Below, in pieces: positions 34,901 through 48,500 of a stretch of DNA of 64,000 nucleotides. A model generated the notes under the pieces. The model saw only the letters and a list, made by a program, of their open reading frames with translations. It ran no database searches and had not been told where the DNA came from. This DNA comes from Cardinalis cardinalis (lineage: Eukaryota > Chordata > Aves > Passeriformes > Cardinalidae), in assembly GCA_014549065.1 (NCBI GenBank), contig JACDOX010000009.1:10707511-10771510 (forward strand). The letters are read 5' to 3'. Each line of letters opens with the position of its first letter. Position 1 is the first letter of the stretch. The translations under genes were made by a program, and so were the position numbers.

Positions 34901-37900
34901 AGAACTAGTATTTGCCTCACAGAGTGTAGAATTTGAAAGCACGGCATTCTTTGCAATGTTTTGTGCCAATTGATTTGAAAGTTACAGCACTGCTATATTT
35001 CAGGCAGGAGAAGTATACAAACAGAATTNAAGGTGCTGAACAATACCTACAAAACCTGTTGACCAAAAATATTACAGTTTTTGATTAGGTATGAAGCACC
35101 CCAGGGAATTCTGTACCAGCTAAAGCTATTAACAAAAGATATATTTGAATAATAGAAGTTACCTTCCAATTTTGTTAGGAAGGTGGGGGTTTTTAATGTA
35201 TTTTCCCAAATGAGAATCTGCATCCATATTATGCATTTTTAATGCTATGTGTATTATACAGCTAATTCATACAAACCCCATATATTGTTAATATTTATGG
35301 ATTCATAGACACAATAGCTTTCCTTTTCTATTGTCCTTTGTATAATATAGCTTCAGCANATCTACTTCATCTACAGGATGGGGAATAAAAAGCTGCATTC
35401 AAAGATTCAGAGAACGCAATGAATTTCAAAGAGGAATCAAAAACAGCACACTATTGTAACATATGTAAGCAGAATCTATGTAGGACACGTGCAGTAATTA
35501 TTCTATGCAATGTTCATCAACATTTTTTTCAGTTATCACTGTGCCTATTTTCACAAGTCTATTAAATACATTCATGAAAGAAAAGATAGTCATGTTTCCA
35601 GTCTTTGGGGTCTGACTGATCAGAAATTATATTCGCGGGCAAAAATAAGTAGACACAACAATTAGACACAACAAAATTAATAAATTTTCAGAATTTTTCT
35701 AGAAGACTTGTTATTTTTATGCATCATCTAAAGAGCTGTTGATACAGTTAGAACAAATAAAAATTCCTTGCATCCCTATCATTAGGATTATTAAAATATC
35801 CTTTACTCCTCCACCATCTATTTATTTATTTCCACTTCGTCCTGCTTGGGGAATGAAATTAGAAAAAAAAAATACACACTTAACAATCTGTGATTTTTGA
35901 TGTACAGCCTCTGCTGCAGAATGTGAGGAAGTCTAGAGTTCAGTCCATCAATTATGTGTATTATCATGTGTAGTGAGTAATGGAAGGCATGTTCCAGTAC
36001 GTGGTTATCCATTGACACTGGATGAAGCTGCTATTTTACTCCAGTTGATTTGGGAGCCATTATAGTCATGATTTGAAATTAATTACACCATCCATGTTTG
36101 TATGACTATGAAGTCCTTTCCTTACTTCTTGCTCCCTATGGAGTTACGGATTCAGTCAGAAGGCAATAGAAAAGTGTGGAGCAAATACTCTGTTCTCAAA
36201 ACCAGCAAACAGCAAAGCATGCATAGTGCTGGGTAAATAATGCCAGCTATCTTTAGACAAATGTAGTGCTTTTGATGGAATGAGTCTAGTAGTAAAGCCC
36301 AACTCAGTATGGAAATATCTGAATTCAATTTTACTGATAACCATATTAATTGGAAAGGAAGTTGAGGAAGTGACTTATATTCTAGAAATCTGTTGATTTT
36401 GTGATAGTAAATTAGAAATTTCATTACTTTCTGTTGCTATCCAAAAAAGGAAAGGGAAAATAATTCAGAAACAAGAGTTTCTTGTCTAGTAGAAAATGCA
36501 GTGAGAGATAGAAATCTTTCCAGAGCACTTAATTGTTGTCATTTATTAATTAAGGAAGATAATTTCATTATTTAAGTTACTTTATTTAACCATGCTGGTT
36601 AAAATATTATATATTTGGTATATTTGCATTTTTATAAAAGTAAACACGCATCACCTGCTACAGAGAGGCATTGCTGCAAATTCTATTATTCATGCTCATT
36701 TAATGAAATAAATTAAAGAAAATTAGTGGAACATTCTAGGAAGTACTGCTTTAATCTTCTAAACTTGTTGTCAGGATGAGGCATGGTGATGTTAAAATTA
36801 ATAATTATGTATTCTAAGATTGACAGTAAAGGTCACCAGGCTCTGCTCATGGCAAAGAAACAGTTCTGTTTCTGCTCTTTTCTTGAGATTCAGACTGAAA
36901 TTAAAAGACATGAGACAATCAGGTCTTTTTGAAAGTTATTCATACAGGTATGTGAAATTTGTCTTCGGCTTTCATACCAGAGTTTAGACACATGTAATTT
37001 TTAATTGTTACAAGTAAGATACAAATAAGAGTTATTCCAAATCGCCTCAGAAGTAGATAAATATAGGGAAGGTATCATAAGCCAGCATATACCAGACGTT
37101 TAAAGTATCATCAGAGTGGTAGAAGTTGCTTTCTAAAGCAGAAGGACTAATATTAATGATTTTTTTTAAGGAAGTGCCATTTTCCACTAGCATTTGATAT
37201 TCTTCTGGAATATTTTATTCAAAGTATGCACAGCAAAGGACACTGTTAAAAAAAAAAGAACCCCAGAACTTTCACAAGTCCTGTAAAAGAACTCAGATCC
37301 AGGATAAGAGATATTCCTGTTTCAGTTACTTCCTGAATGACTGATTATGAAGTCTTCCGACAAAGAAGAGAGATAAAGAGAAATCAAGAGGGATAAAATG
37401 TTGACATTTTCTTGGNGCTCTACCTAAAAACCCACTCTTTTTGAAATAATCTAACTTTGGCTTTGTTGATCTTCCGTGACCTTTTGCCCTCAAGCCATTC
37501 CAGGATGGAGGATTACCTGGAATAGGAGATGTTTCTAATGTGAGGGATTAGCATTCTCTAATAGCTGACCTTTACCTATCAATTCATTAAATTTCTCTTA
37601 ATCATCACAGTGCCTACAATGAAAATTATTCTTCCGTATGTAAATGAACTGAAGAAACAGCAGCTCCTGACTTTCTGCCCAGGTGTTAACATGGTAAAAT
37701 CTTTCATTTATTCATGGCAACAGTTATTCTTAGAATAGGCAAATAAGTTTGCAATGATTCCAAGTCACGATCAAATTCTCATAATTTCTTTTTTTTAACT
37801 TTTTAAAAGTTACAATTGATACAACCCACTCACTGCCATTTACCTTCATTAATGATTCCAGCAACAGTGAATAACTAAAAATTATCTCCAAGCCAAAAGC

Positions 37901-40900
37901 AGCTGCCAAGGCTCAAAAGCACTAAAAATTATTTCACTGGAATTTTACGCCTAAACGTGGATTTTAAAGTTTGCCAAGTGTGAGCATCTTGCTGCCTGCC
38001 AAACTGTCTGTATCGGTCAAAATGGATTGCTATTTGATATGCTAGTACACATGGGAACTAGAAAAACACTTCAGAGAATTTATTAGCATCTTTACTGCCT
38101 ATGCCTTGCCATAAGTATAGGCTTCACAAAGGATCATGCCATTTTCCACATAGTAAAGTATGGCGTGGTCATATTTAATGTTTCCCCCCAACCCAACAAT
38201 ATGACTTCTAGAAACTGCCTCTTGGAAATGATGATATGAAAAAATTTACAAGTCTTAACAGGAAAAGAAGAATGAAGCTGAAATAAGTCTGGGTACCATT
38301 TCCTTCCAGCAAAATTGTTCTTCTCTAAAGCCATTGAAGCTGGTGACATCAAAAGAAAATGTCACAGACTCTCAAAAGCAAAGGACAGACAATTCTACAG
38401 ATTATTGGATCATGTCCTATTTATAGAAATCTAACCTTTTCAGCCCCAAAGAAAAGCAAACAGAAAAGTGGAGTCGTGTCATAGATCCAAGTCCCAAATT
38501 ACAGTAATTTTGTACTGTTATTGTATTTTTCTAATCACAGAGACTCAGCAAAACACTGAGTCACCATTAGGATGAGCAGCCTTTCATAGCTGGTAAATAC
38601 AACCACCATACTTAAATATTGCTAAAAAAGTAGAAAATGTGGAAAAAAAAATTCTGAAAGGTTTTTTGCATTGTATGTACTTTTTTATCTTTGTACATCA
38701 ACAACATAATTTTTCAAATTTTTTAAATTACAAGTGAGACTTTGGATAATAAGGGGGGAAGGGCGGGGAAAATTAGTAAATTGTGCAATTTCATAATCAA
38801 CCAATTATAATAGCAAATTCATGCCCTAATTTCCAACTAATCTAGGAAAAAAAAAATCACAGACAAGACATGACGTGCAAGATAAATAGCTGTAGGTCCA
38901 GGTACATAGTCAATCTGAATTCCATATGAATGAAAATGGAACCAGGTTATGCAGAAGAATAAAAGATCCCCAGGAGGTGTAAACTTTTGCATAACCTAAT
39001 TGCAACTGGCAGCAAAAATTCTGAAAACCTTTCCATACTTAGACCTAGCATCAGCTGAAACAGAAGTAAACTCATTTTGGTTCTGAATTCTTTCCAAGGC
39101 TTCAAAAGATAAATTATACTAGAAGATCTGGTTTTAATTGCCCAGCCAAAGNGTGGAAAGAGATGATCTGTACCTCAGAACAAGAATCTCATCAAAAATA
39201 AAAAATAACCTTTACTAGTTCTTCTCTATTATCGTCCTAATCTTCAGCATAGTTCTTTAAATTAGCATTACATCTGTCTTAAAATAAAAAAGTGGGAAGA
39301 TTTGATATCTCCCTCTCACCCCAAAACTGAGTGCAGATTGCCATATGTCTGCAACTGCAAATAAATCACCACTATTTCAAACATTGAGAACTGGTTTCGA
39401 AATTCAGTCACTCCTACATTCCACCATATTATTTAAATTATCACCATATTCAATGGGCTCACAGCTGTAGCCCTTTGATAGCAAAAATAGATGTCTTTAA
39501 ATGAGTGCCTAAGACTCACCCCATATATTGAATTAAACCACTCTAAGGGTAGTGCCAACCATCCCTAAATTTCAGGTGAAAAAGGGTTAGCTGGATGAAA
39601 TTATCAAATCATGGCATAAGATTCTTTACAATAGTCTTACTAAGCTATAACTGTGATGGAAGGAAAACATGCTTCTGTTCTCAGTTCAGAACTAAATGTG
39701 TCTATATATTATTTTCTATTTCAGCAATTTATTCTCCATTACTCATAATTCAGTGGTGTCATCTCCAAATAAAGAATAAATTTATTGGTTTGCTGAACCT
39801 AGATCTTCCCACCTGATAGCAGGACAGGATTATGATTTCCAACACTGCCTGCTTGGCAGGAAAGATAGCATATGTGAGATAGAACAGCAGGTGCTGTAGG
39901 TGTTATGACACTGGGATTCTAGCCCCGGTCTCTTAAGAAAAGCAACAACATAACAAATGTAAAATAATTTTCAAGAAACTTGTAATCCTCAAATATTAGG
40001 AGTGGAATAGCTAGGATATCAAATACTGTCCTGGCAGTCTGATTTCCAAACTATTTTGGAAATTTCTTGTGTGGGGTTACTGACATGAGTCAACACTCTA
40101 TGCAAAAAGAAAAATTTATGGATTTTGATCTCCACACTATCTACATTAGGAGTATATCAGAAGCTAATTATAGTCTAGAGGAATTTATATNACCATCACC
40201 AAATTGCCAAGAATTGATGCATACACTTCACTAAATCAACCTGGTTTCTCACTCAAGCCTGGAAAACAACATTTTTCACATGATGGAGAATGTGTTTGTG
40301 TGANGAATTCCTGTGACATGAGTGAAACAGCTCATGTGACAAAGTTCTCACCAAAAAATAAGTTTTGCACAAAGCAGACTTAGGCAAATTTGTAACCCTT
40401 GAATTTGTTATTACAAACCAATGAAAAAGTGTTTGATACTGGCATGAGAAAACCTCACAACAGGGTCATCACATTTTAAGCANTGTTTAAATGGCCAATT
40501 TATGTTTAAAAAATACTATACCAATCTAACCATAAGAAATTGTTTCCATCACTTGTCTGCCTGATCTGAAGCTCATTCACTTGTAANTTTCCTCACAGTC
40601 CAAACTGCTTATTTAACCTAATCATTCAATCATTTATGTTCACATGCACTGGAAAAGCATTTGGTGCATTTGAAATAAACGACATTACCACGTGTAAGTT
40701 TATTTTGTTTATAAGAATCTTCAAAATCTGTCTGCAAACCTTCTTCCACAGTTAATGGTAAGATATAAACAACAGCAGAGGCTCAGTCATCTGGCCTTTT
40801 CCAGGATGGTATGAGTTGTCCTCATGGGTTGCATTTTTGTCTTGTTTGAGTACAGGGAAGTCTCTTGTAGCGTGTTATAAACACCCAAACTTTTATCATG

Positions 40901-43490
40901 TGATATAAAATCATGGGAATTTGCCTACACAAGAGAGGAAGGAGAGGAAGGAGAGGAAGGATCTCAAACAGTCATTAAAACTCCTGCAACTATTCATTAC
41001 AAGAATTCATCAAGACATATGGCCTTAACTTATAACAACACAATATCCTGCAAATGCTTACAGAAGTCAGGAAATTTAGAGTTTAGGCCTAATGTTGAAC
41101 TTAACATTATGAGAAAAGTATCAGCATTTGCATATGAAAATAGTTTCAGTAAAAAAAAAAAAAACCAAAATGCAAGGAAATTATTCTATTCTGCTCTGGT
41201 TTCAAGCAAAAAATAAACTTTTTACTGCATTTGTAAGCAGTTTAGGTTTCAAAACAAGACATATCATTGAACTTTATGTAGTATTTAGGTCTGTCTGTGC
41301 CCTGAAATCTTCAGCAATTATTAATATGNCATGAGAAACAAGCATTTCACGTTATTTTTTTCTGAATTCCTACCATTCCCCCATTCCTACCTGTAATCAA
41401 AAAATTTCCTTATAGTAGTGGAAAGTACCTATATGGCAGGATTAATTNGATGAGTCATATACTATGCCATTATTTATAGAGAGTTGTTTCTGTAATTATA
41501 AGGGATATGGTAGTAAATAGGCTGAAATCACTTTCTATAACCTATTATCATTAATTAGATAATTAGAATATTAATGTGTCCTTTAGTTAAATATAAAAAT
41601 ATACTCAGTGTGAGCAAATGCTTATATATAAGTATATATTTCAGCAACTATGAAACCCACAGCTTTGTTTTTGGTTTTGTTTTTTTTTTTTTGCAATCAC
41701 TGCTGTAATGTTGGTTAAGAATAGCTGTCAAAATAAAGATCAGAGAACCAATTAATCCAAATTTTCTAATGAGAGACAACTCATTGGAGTCTTCTCCACT
41801 GCTCTCTCTTGAAATCTCATTTACATATTACATCTATACCATGGAATGATGCAGCTCATTCATATTTCACACAATACTCTCAGTCAAACTCCTGTAAAAA
41901 GCCTCTATCATTTTGACAGAAAGGAAGAAGCCATGTAGAAAGAATGCTTCTATAATTGCACTGAACAACCAATCTGACTCTACTGTTTGTCAGATAGGAT
42001 AAAAACTGGCATTCGTTTTTCACCTTGTAGAGTTTCTAGCCTTCACTGATACTTAGCAAATAATATGCATAGCTGTATAAACATATTTCATAAAATGGAT
42101 GTGCAGAAGTTTCCAAAATAATTGGAGCCAAAGTCAGTGTAGTATTGACACAATTTATTTTCCTTTCTCTAATTTTGTGTTTCTCTACACACACTCTAGT
42201 TACAGTGCTGATGAAAATAGTCTACACAATACTATAAAAAAATGTTGGGAAGAATAGCTTGTGCAACAACTAAAAAAAAAAATCTTTTTCAAAACCGAGA
42301 ATAAATAAAGAAATACATCAATAATGTCTCAAACGATCACCTTTTGAAAGGTGAAGCAATTAAATACCACAATTGAATACCTCAATGAAGATTCTTCAGG
42401 ACTAAAATAATCTTTTTTCTTATGTCTACCCATCCTTGGCGCAGTTAATAAACAGTTTGCTGACATTTAACCCATTTTTTCTACAAGAGTATCGAAACAA
42501 TTTTTAACTAGGAGATGCTACCAAATGAGTTTTTGTTAGCTTTTTGGAATAACATTTTGACACAAAAGTAGAAGCAGCTTTGGAAGCTTTATCTTGCATC
42601 TGAAGAAGTTTTTGATGCTATCAATCACAATCAAATCTGTTTTTAAAAAAGTCTAACATCCTTCAGTTAGATAAGAAGAGAGAAATATTTAGTTTGTGAT
42701 GTGAATGCTACTGGACACTGAGTAGCAAACTACCACACAATTTCANAACTATTAAGGAAATGTGAACTTCATGTAGGCAAAGAAAACATTAGCATTCCAT
42801 TGATAGTGTTTTCCTCCATTTCAGTGGTTTTGTCTGACAAGGTTGCAGACAGAATGCAATGTCTCTCAGACCTGTCAACCCTGAAAAACAATTCCAGTGA
42901 CAGAAATCATCAAGAATTGATTTTTCTATTATATGAGGGCCTTATTTTCTCACTTTGACTGAAGTGGTTTTATACCTGTAAAATTTCAAACAGAATTCAT
43001 TATAAAACTTGCAATTTGTGCTATTCAGAACATACAATTCAGCCTTTTCTTTTACAAGGTACACCTCTTGACTAAAAATACACATTTCTTACTGGGAGGG
43101 TATAGACTAAGACAGAGAACCTGACAACACTAAAACCAAGGTGCTGTGATGCTCTTTTTTTGGCCTTTGAGCTGTTCTCCAGTGCTCTGTTCCTCTTTTT
43201 GCTGTCTCTCCAGTTTTCTAATCTCTTTTGGCCCACACATTTTAACCACTACTATTTCTCACACTGAAGTTAACATCGAGGATGAAATACACAGTATCAG
43301 CAGGAAGATTAAAGCTCTTAAAGCATAAAGCAAGAGATAACTGTTTCTGTATTCTGAGACCCAGAGGCAAGAGCCAGCTGAAGAAAATAGGCTGACTTTA
43401 GAAAACATAATGCTACACTTGTTTTGAACATTTCTTCATCTCCACAAANCCAGTAAAATTTACAACTTTTTCCTCTGTTTCTCGTTGCAG
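34901..43490. other. AT-rich non-coding stretch
   Basis: No coding exon or clear repeat family copy is seen. Small items include 'agacacaaca' repeated at 35660 and 35674, a 9-bp unit repeated three times at 40934-40960, an A homopolymer near 41151-41164, and a homeobox-type TTAATTAG/ATAATTAG cluster at 41550-41567. AT-rich blocks at 36535-36720 look low in complexity but are not simple repeats. Confidence 0.5.
40934..40960. repeat. 9-bp tandem repeat AGAGGAAGG, three perfect copies
   Basis: Three exact head-to-tail copies of AGAGGAAGG form a purine-only block. The GAGGAA units also match ETS-type binding cores, but no function can be inferred from that alone. Confidence 0.95.
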
Positions 43491-43731
43491 TAGTGTCCAG
43501 GAATCTCATTTTCCAGTGCCAGCAGCATCAACAGTGCAGAGAGTGTGCTCACTGTGTCCATCACCCCAGTTGGTGCCTGGATCTGGGAAAAGGCAANTTT
43601 ATCCTCCTGCCTGCTGTCTGAAGTACCAAGTACTGGCCAATGTAATCGTCCTTCTGAAATGGCCCTTGGTATGCAGAGGTCATCTCTTGTGGAAAAACAT
43701 GATAAACTTTGCAGAAAAGCAGCCCTGTTTG
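43491..43731 (+). other. Candidate exon (241 nt) with open frame
   Basis: A strong acceptor 'cctctgtttctcgttgcag' ends at 43490. The following block is richer in G and C than its surroundings. One frame is open from the acceptor (one leading base, then about 90 codons) to a TGA at 43762. Possible donors are TTTG|GTGAGC at 43731 and the weaker TTG|GTATGC at 43668. The encoded residues resemble no family I know. An antisense frame of 121 codons covers the same block, so frame length is not by itself evidence of coding. It could be a non-coding RNA exon or chance. Confidence 0.25.
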
Positions 43732-45261
43732 GTGAGCAGCAATCTTCTACCCTACATCTGAAGCACTTATGTAGTAAAAAAAGTAGGATAAACAGTACAT
43801 CTTCATTTTTGTTTTTTTGACACAAAACCTTTTAGGAAGTCTCTTTGTTGGACTCTTTTTATACTTACAAGGACATGAAGTTGTTATAAGCAGCCAAATT
43901 ATTTTGAGAATTGATTTAGTTTATAGAATAAAAACATTAATGTAAAGATTTTCTCAACTGCAAGACTGATTTAGATTTTTTTTCACTTTTAAGGGATGCT
44001 TCTTTGGAATGTTTAACATTTTTTTCAGGGAGTTCTTCCTTTGATTCAGAGAATTTGCACTATATCAAAATGCACAACTGGAAAAATATCTGATTTTACC
44101 ACAATACAATCAGCAACAGACATCTTAAATTCCATAGACTTAGACTCTAAGTCTTCATTTTTCCTGTTAAATAACATATTGTAATCTAAAAGAAGAGGAA
44201 CATTTTTTACTTTACAATATCTATTTAGTGCTGACTACATCCAAGCTCCTCTGTATGTCAGAAACACTGATGTCATCTTTGTTTATTTGTAGTATGCATG
44301 CATCTAAATAAATGTTTAACTTGAAAGAGCCACAGACATGTTCAGGGCAAACCATTAATTGCTGCCTGAGAATAGCATAAAAACACGTTCGTAGAGGGCA
44401 GAAAATCCTGTTCATTTCTTATACCATTTTATCCCTCAGATGCTCATGGAGTACAGGACTACAGAGCTGCATATTACTGTGGCAAACACACAGTATTTAG
44501 ATTTAGAGCCCTTTAATTTTCTCCCATCAATATTTGGAGAAAAGTGGATTGCAGTTCTATGCAGTGACAAATAGTGAATCTAATTTCAGTTTGTTTTTTA
44601 CAGCTCATTGTGTTTAATGAAATAATTCACTTGCTAAAGCTACTGATGCATAAACACTATTGAAAATCTATCTCTTTTGTTTGCTCTGTTTGTGCAGAAA
44701 ACCCTACAACCTAAGGGAATATTAACGAATCTTGTACATTTACCTGGCCTAGGTATAACTGTGCTATAAAAACATTGAACTTGTTCCAATTCTTCAAAAA
44801 TATCCATTCTGGAAATGAACACACTTCTAAAAAAACATTACTGCATCCTGCATTTTTGAGGATAAATTTTCAGTACATTTTTAGACTTTTTTAAAATTGA
44901 AATCCTAAAAAACTTCTATAGATAATGTTTTTGATTAAATATTATAAGGTACCATTACCTTTATGCCTTGAAAAAGAATAAAACATTTAAACTTAGCTCT
45001 AAATATTGCAGAGGTTCTATGGTCTTTCTTCTGTACCCTTTTTTCCTGTTTTCTAATTTACACAATTTCTCTCTGAAGAAATATCTTGATTTAAGTGTCT
45101 CAAGTATGTGATTGGTTCACCTTTAATGCCACCTTTCATTGCACTGTGTGAGATCTGAAATTCTTGCCAGAAAGTGTTTCTTACTCTTTCCTCTACACAT
45201 GGTTAAATTTTGTCTTCTCTAGGAGCATAACACAACACAAAACCGAGAAGAGCAGGCCGGC
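43732..45261. other. AT-rich non-coding stretch
   Basis: No gene or repeat copy is recognised. Confidence 0.5.
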
Positions 45262-45545
45262 TGAGACAGGGATTCACCCCTGGAGATCATCTAGCCCAAC
45301 ATCCTGCTCAAACAGGATTGCTAAAGCTGGGATAGGTTACTGAAGGCTGTGTCCAGTGGGATTTTGGCTGTCTCTGAAGATGGAGATACCCCAAACTCCC
45401 TAGTCAAGCCATACCAGTGTTTGACANCCCTCAGAGGAAAGAATCTTACACAGAATTTCTGCTATTTCAGTTGTGTCCTTTGCACCTTGACACTGGAGGG
45501 TTATGTCCCTAAGCACTGTAACTGCCCTTTTTGAGCTTTTTATCT
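45262..45545 (-). mobile_element. CR1 LINE fragment, 3' region, antisense on +
   Basis: It follows the antisense form of the CR1 subfamily beginning 'ctggagatcatctagcccaa' and 'catcctgctcaaacaggatt', with 'ggctgtgtccagtgggattt', 'gaagatggagataccccaaa' and 'cagaatttctgctatttcag'. It is moderately diverged and 5'-truncated. The 3' octamer tail is not clear. Confidence 0.82.
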
Positions 45546-48500
45546 CCACTGGAATCAGTCTAAAGCTGTTTAGTATCTAAACACTATGCAGTTAAGCCCC
45601 CTAGAGATGTACCCANCATGTTCTGGGCTTGGTGAAGTTACTTTACAACACTCGGCTAAGAAAATACAAAAGGAGGGTTAACTTCAATCTTTCAAAAAGC
45701 TTAGCATTAAGAGANCTATCTTCCCTAAGAGAGTAATCTAAAAACCACCTAGGCTCAAGACAGTCTTCCCACAGTGCCACCCTATTCTGTGCAAAAGGCT
45801 ACTTTCTCCTTGCTTGGAACTGGATCACAGTGCCACCAAAAANAAGTATTTTCAGTTCCTTTGCAACCATCAGATGCACTGAAGATCACCACACATATTC
45901 ACACTTGTCCTTGCTTAAAACTTGGTTGTTTCTTTTTTTACATTTTGTACTGCTAGACATTCACGATTATATCAAAGTTTCATACTGGTTGAGCTTCCAG
46001 CTATCAGGCCTAGAGCATCAGCAAGGTTTACAAACTGAACACAGTGCAAATTCCAGGCTGTTTACATCAATCCACATATTTTATCATAATGAAATTATTA
46101 TCAATGCAAAACATATGAGGGAAAACAACTGACTGGATCTGACAACAGTGCCTATGGTAAACACTGTTTTCTCAAGATCACTCAAGTTTTGCTTACTTTA
46201 ATTTTTCTANGCTTCATGGTTTAAGCTGTCAAGATGTTAACTATTCATGTCGGCAGACAGCAACACCTGAAGATATTCCAAAACCAACTGTGAAGGAGGA
46301 TGTTGNATGTTTTTCTTTCTCTGTGAATTGAAGGGGTTTTTATAGGTTTATTTTTACTACTACATTTCATCTCAATGGCTATTTTATAAATATAAACTCC
46401 TAAATCAAAATAAAATAAAAGAAACACACTCTTCCTTTTATAAATTTTATGAACCAAAGAACACTTGAAACTTTAAGCATTGTTAAAATATAACCTAATG
46501 AATATCAATCAGATTTATTTTACTTTTCTTTGTAGATGGCTGACATTTTGACAATGTTGTGGTTTTATCATTGTCTTTAAGATCCCCTGTTTATTTAAGA
46601 GCCCATATAGTCCATTATAGCCCATATCAAGCTATTGTAATTTTCTGCCTATGTTTTAAAATCAGAATTCATCATATTAAAGGCTCTATGTATTTCACAG
46701 ATTGTATATAAATACATACAATCTTTGAACTATATACACCCATATTTAAATTATATGCTTCTAATTCCTTAAATCTCAAAGATTTTTCTAATATTACTTT
46801 ATCACCATCATTTCTGTACAAAAAAAAAGATTTCTTTAAGTATAATAAAACCACACTTTTTTTTTTTATACCAGGGTCAATGCAACCATTCTCATTCTCC
46901 AATATCTGAATAAGTATATTTTTGAGTGATATTTTTACTTTTTTCTTCTATGCTCTTCCACCTGATACTACTTTTACCTTTTTATTTTTCTCTTACCAAC
47001 ATATTTTGAAGTTTATAAATTTCTTGTGAGCAAGAAATTACCAAAAGAAACAGCACAACTAAAAATTGTATACAATTGTCTCGATTTTCTTTAGCCTTCA
47101 TTTCTGAGCCATTAAAAAGGAACGCCATGAAGTGCTTGCATCTCAGAACATCAGGCAAGCCTTAGGTCTTACTTTTATGAAGAAAAAATGAAAGCAACAT
47201 CAAAGTGATCATGTGTGCCATGTGTTATTCTGTACCTTATCTTTGTGAGTTCTTACAATCTGCAATGACATAGTTTCTTTCTGTGTGGGTTGTGGTTCAA
47301 ATCTTCTACTTGTATTTTCACTTTGTTGCTGGGACTTTTGCCTAATATTGCAGAACTCTCATAACTATTTTAGAGAAGATTTATTGCCCGTGTCATGGTA
47401 GAGCCAACCTTTATGAGATTTAGTTTTCCATTTTCTAACTGAAAGGATACTTAGTCATGCATATACAAGAATAATTTCTACTTTAAAACTCCCATCAAAA
47501 TTTTATTGACGACATCATATTCTTGAGATACTTTAAAGCCTTTCAATCTGAAGTCAAGATTATTTATCTGATAATTTTGCAGTGTATTTTTCTTTTTCAA
47601 AGGTGAAAATTCCTTTATTTACTGACCAGAGGTTCTTTTCTAATTAGTTTACTNAATCCAGCCACATCCCTTCACCCAATTTTTAGTATTTTATTTNATC
47701 TCTAAATATTGTCATTCTTCTGTCACAAAGAATGTATTACATGCCACTTTAATACTCATTCAACCCACTATTAATTCTCTCTGCTTTTGTAGCAGAAGAG
47801 GGAAGCTTAGAACCCTCTCAAAGACACCTGTCAATTCAGATAAGTCATACTCCAATCAAAACTCCCATCTCAAAACAAATTTTCCTACAAACTTATTTCT
47901 GGATTTCACTGAAATTTCATGAAATAATGATGTCAAAAGACAGCAAGATAGAGAGAGCACTGTAATCCCATNATCTGCCATTTCCAAGATCCTTACTTTG
48001 CAGAGGTCTGCTGGGAAGAAGCTCTGTCTGTGCACGGGTTAGGTGCCACAAAGCCACNCCAATGCAGCCCACTCTGGAGCTGCTACAGCCCTTTCTTCAG
48101 CCAGGCAGTGGATGAGGGCAACACAGCCAACATCTGCAAGGACTGGATGCTTCCTTGAAAAAGTACAGTTCTCCAAGGAGGCTACTCTGTGTGATACCAG
48201 CTCAGAGGATCGGGCAACCTTCCAGCAGTAATCTCCNTGGGAAGCAGGAGAGATGCAGAACCAGATCAGAGGTTACCAGTATTTACCTGTTTCACATAAA
48301 GACTTTAATGGGCTTCACTGCATTTTATAGCTTCTTTGCCCACAGATTATATACAGGATAAAATTACACCATTCTGTCATAGGAGTTGCTGTGATGAATG
48401 ACTTTGTTACAATGAACAGAGACTGGCCCATGACATAACGCAAGTCTTAGGGGAAAATGGCAAAGCTAAACTCTTCTCAGTAATTTCATTCACCAACTGT

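Noticed and set aside
42580..42640. Faint reverse-transcriptase-like words (FDAINHNQ) suggesting another CR1 piece
   Set aside because: Only a handful of residues match and the flanks do not follow the CR1 consensus, so it may be chance.
47280..47320. tRNA B-box-like GGTTCAAATC
   Set aside because: No matching A box or cloverleaf arms are found upstream.
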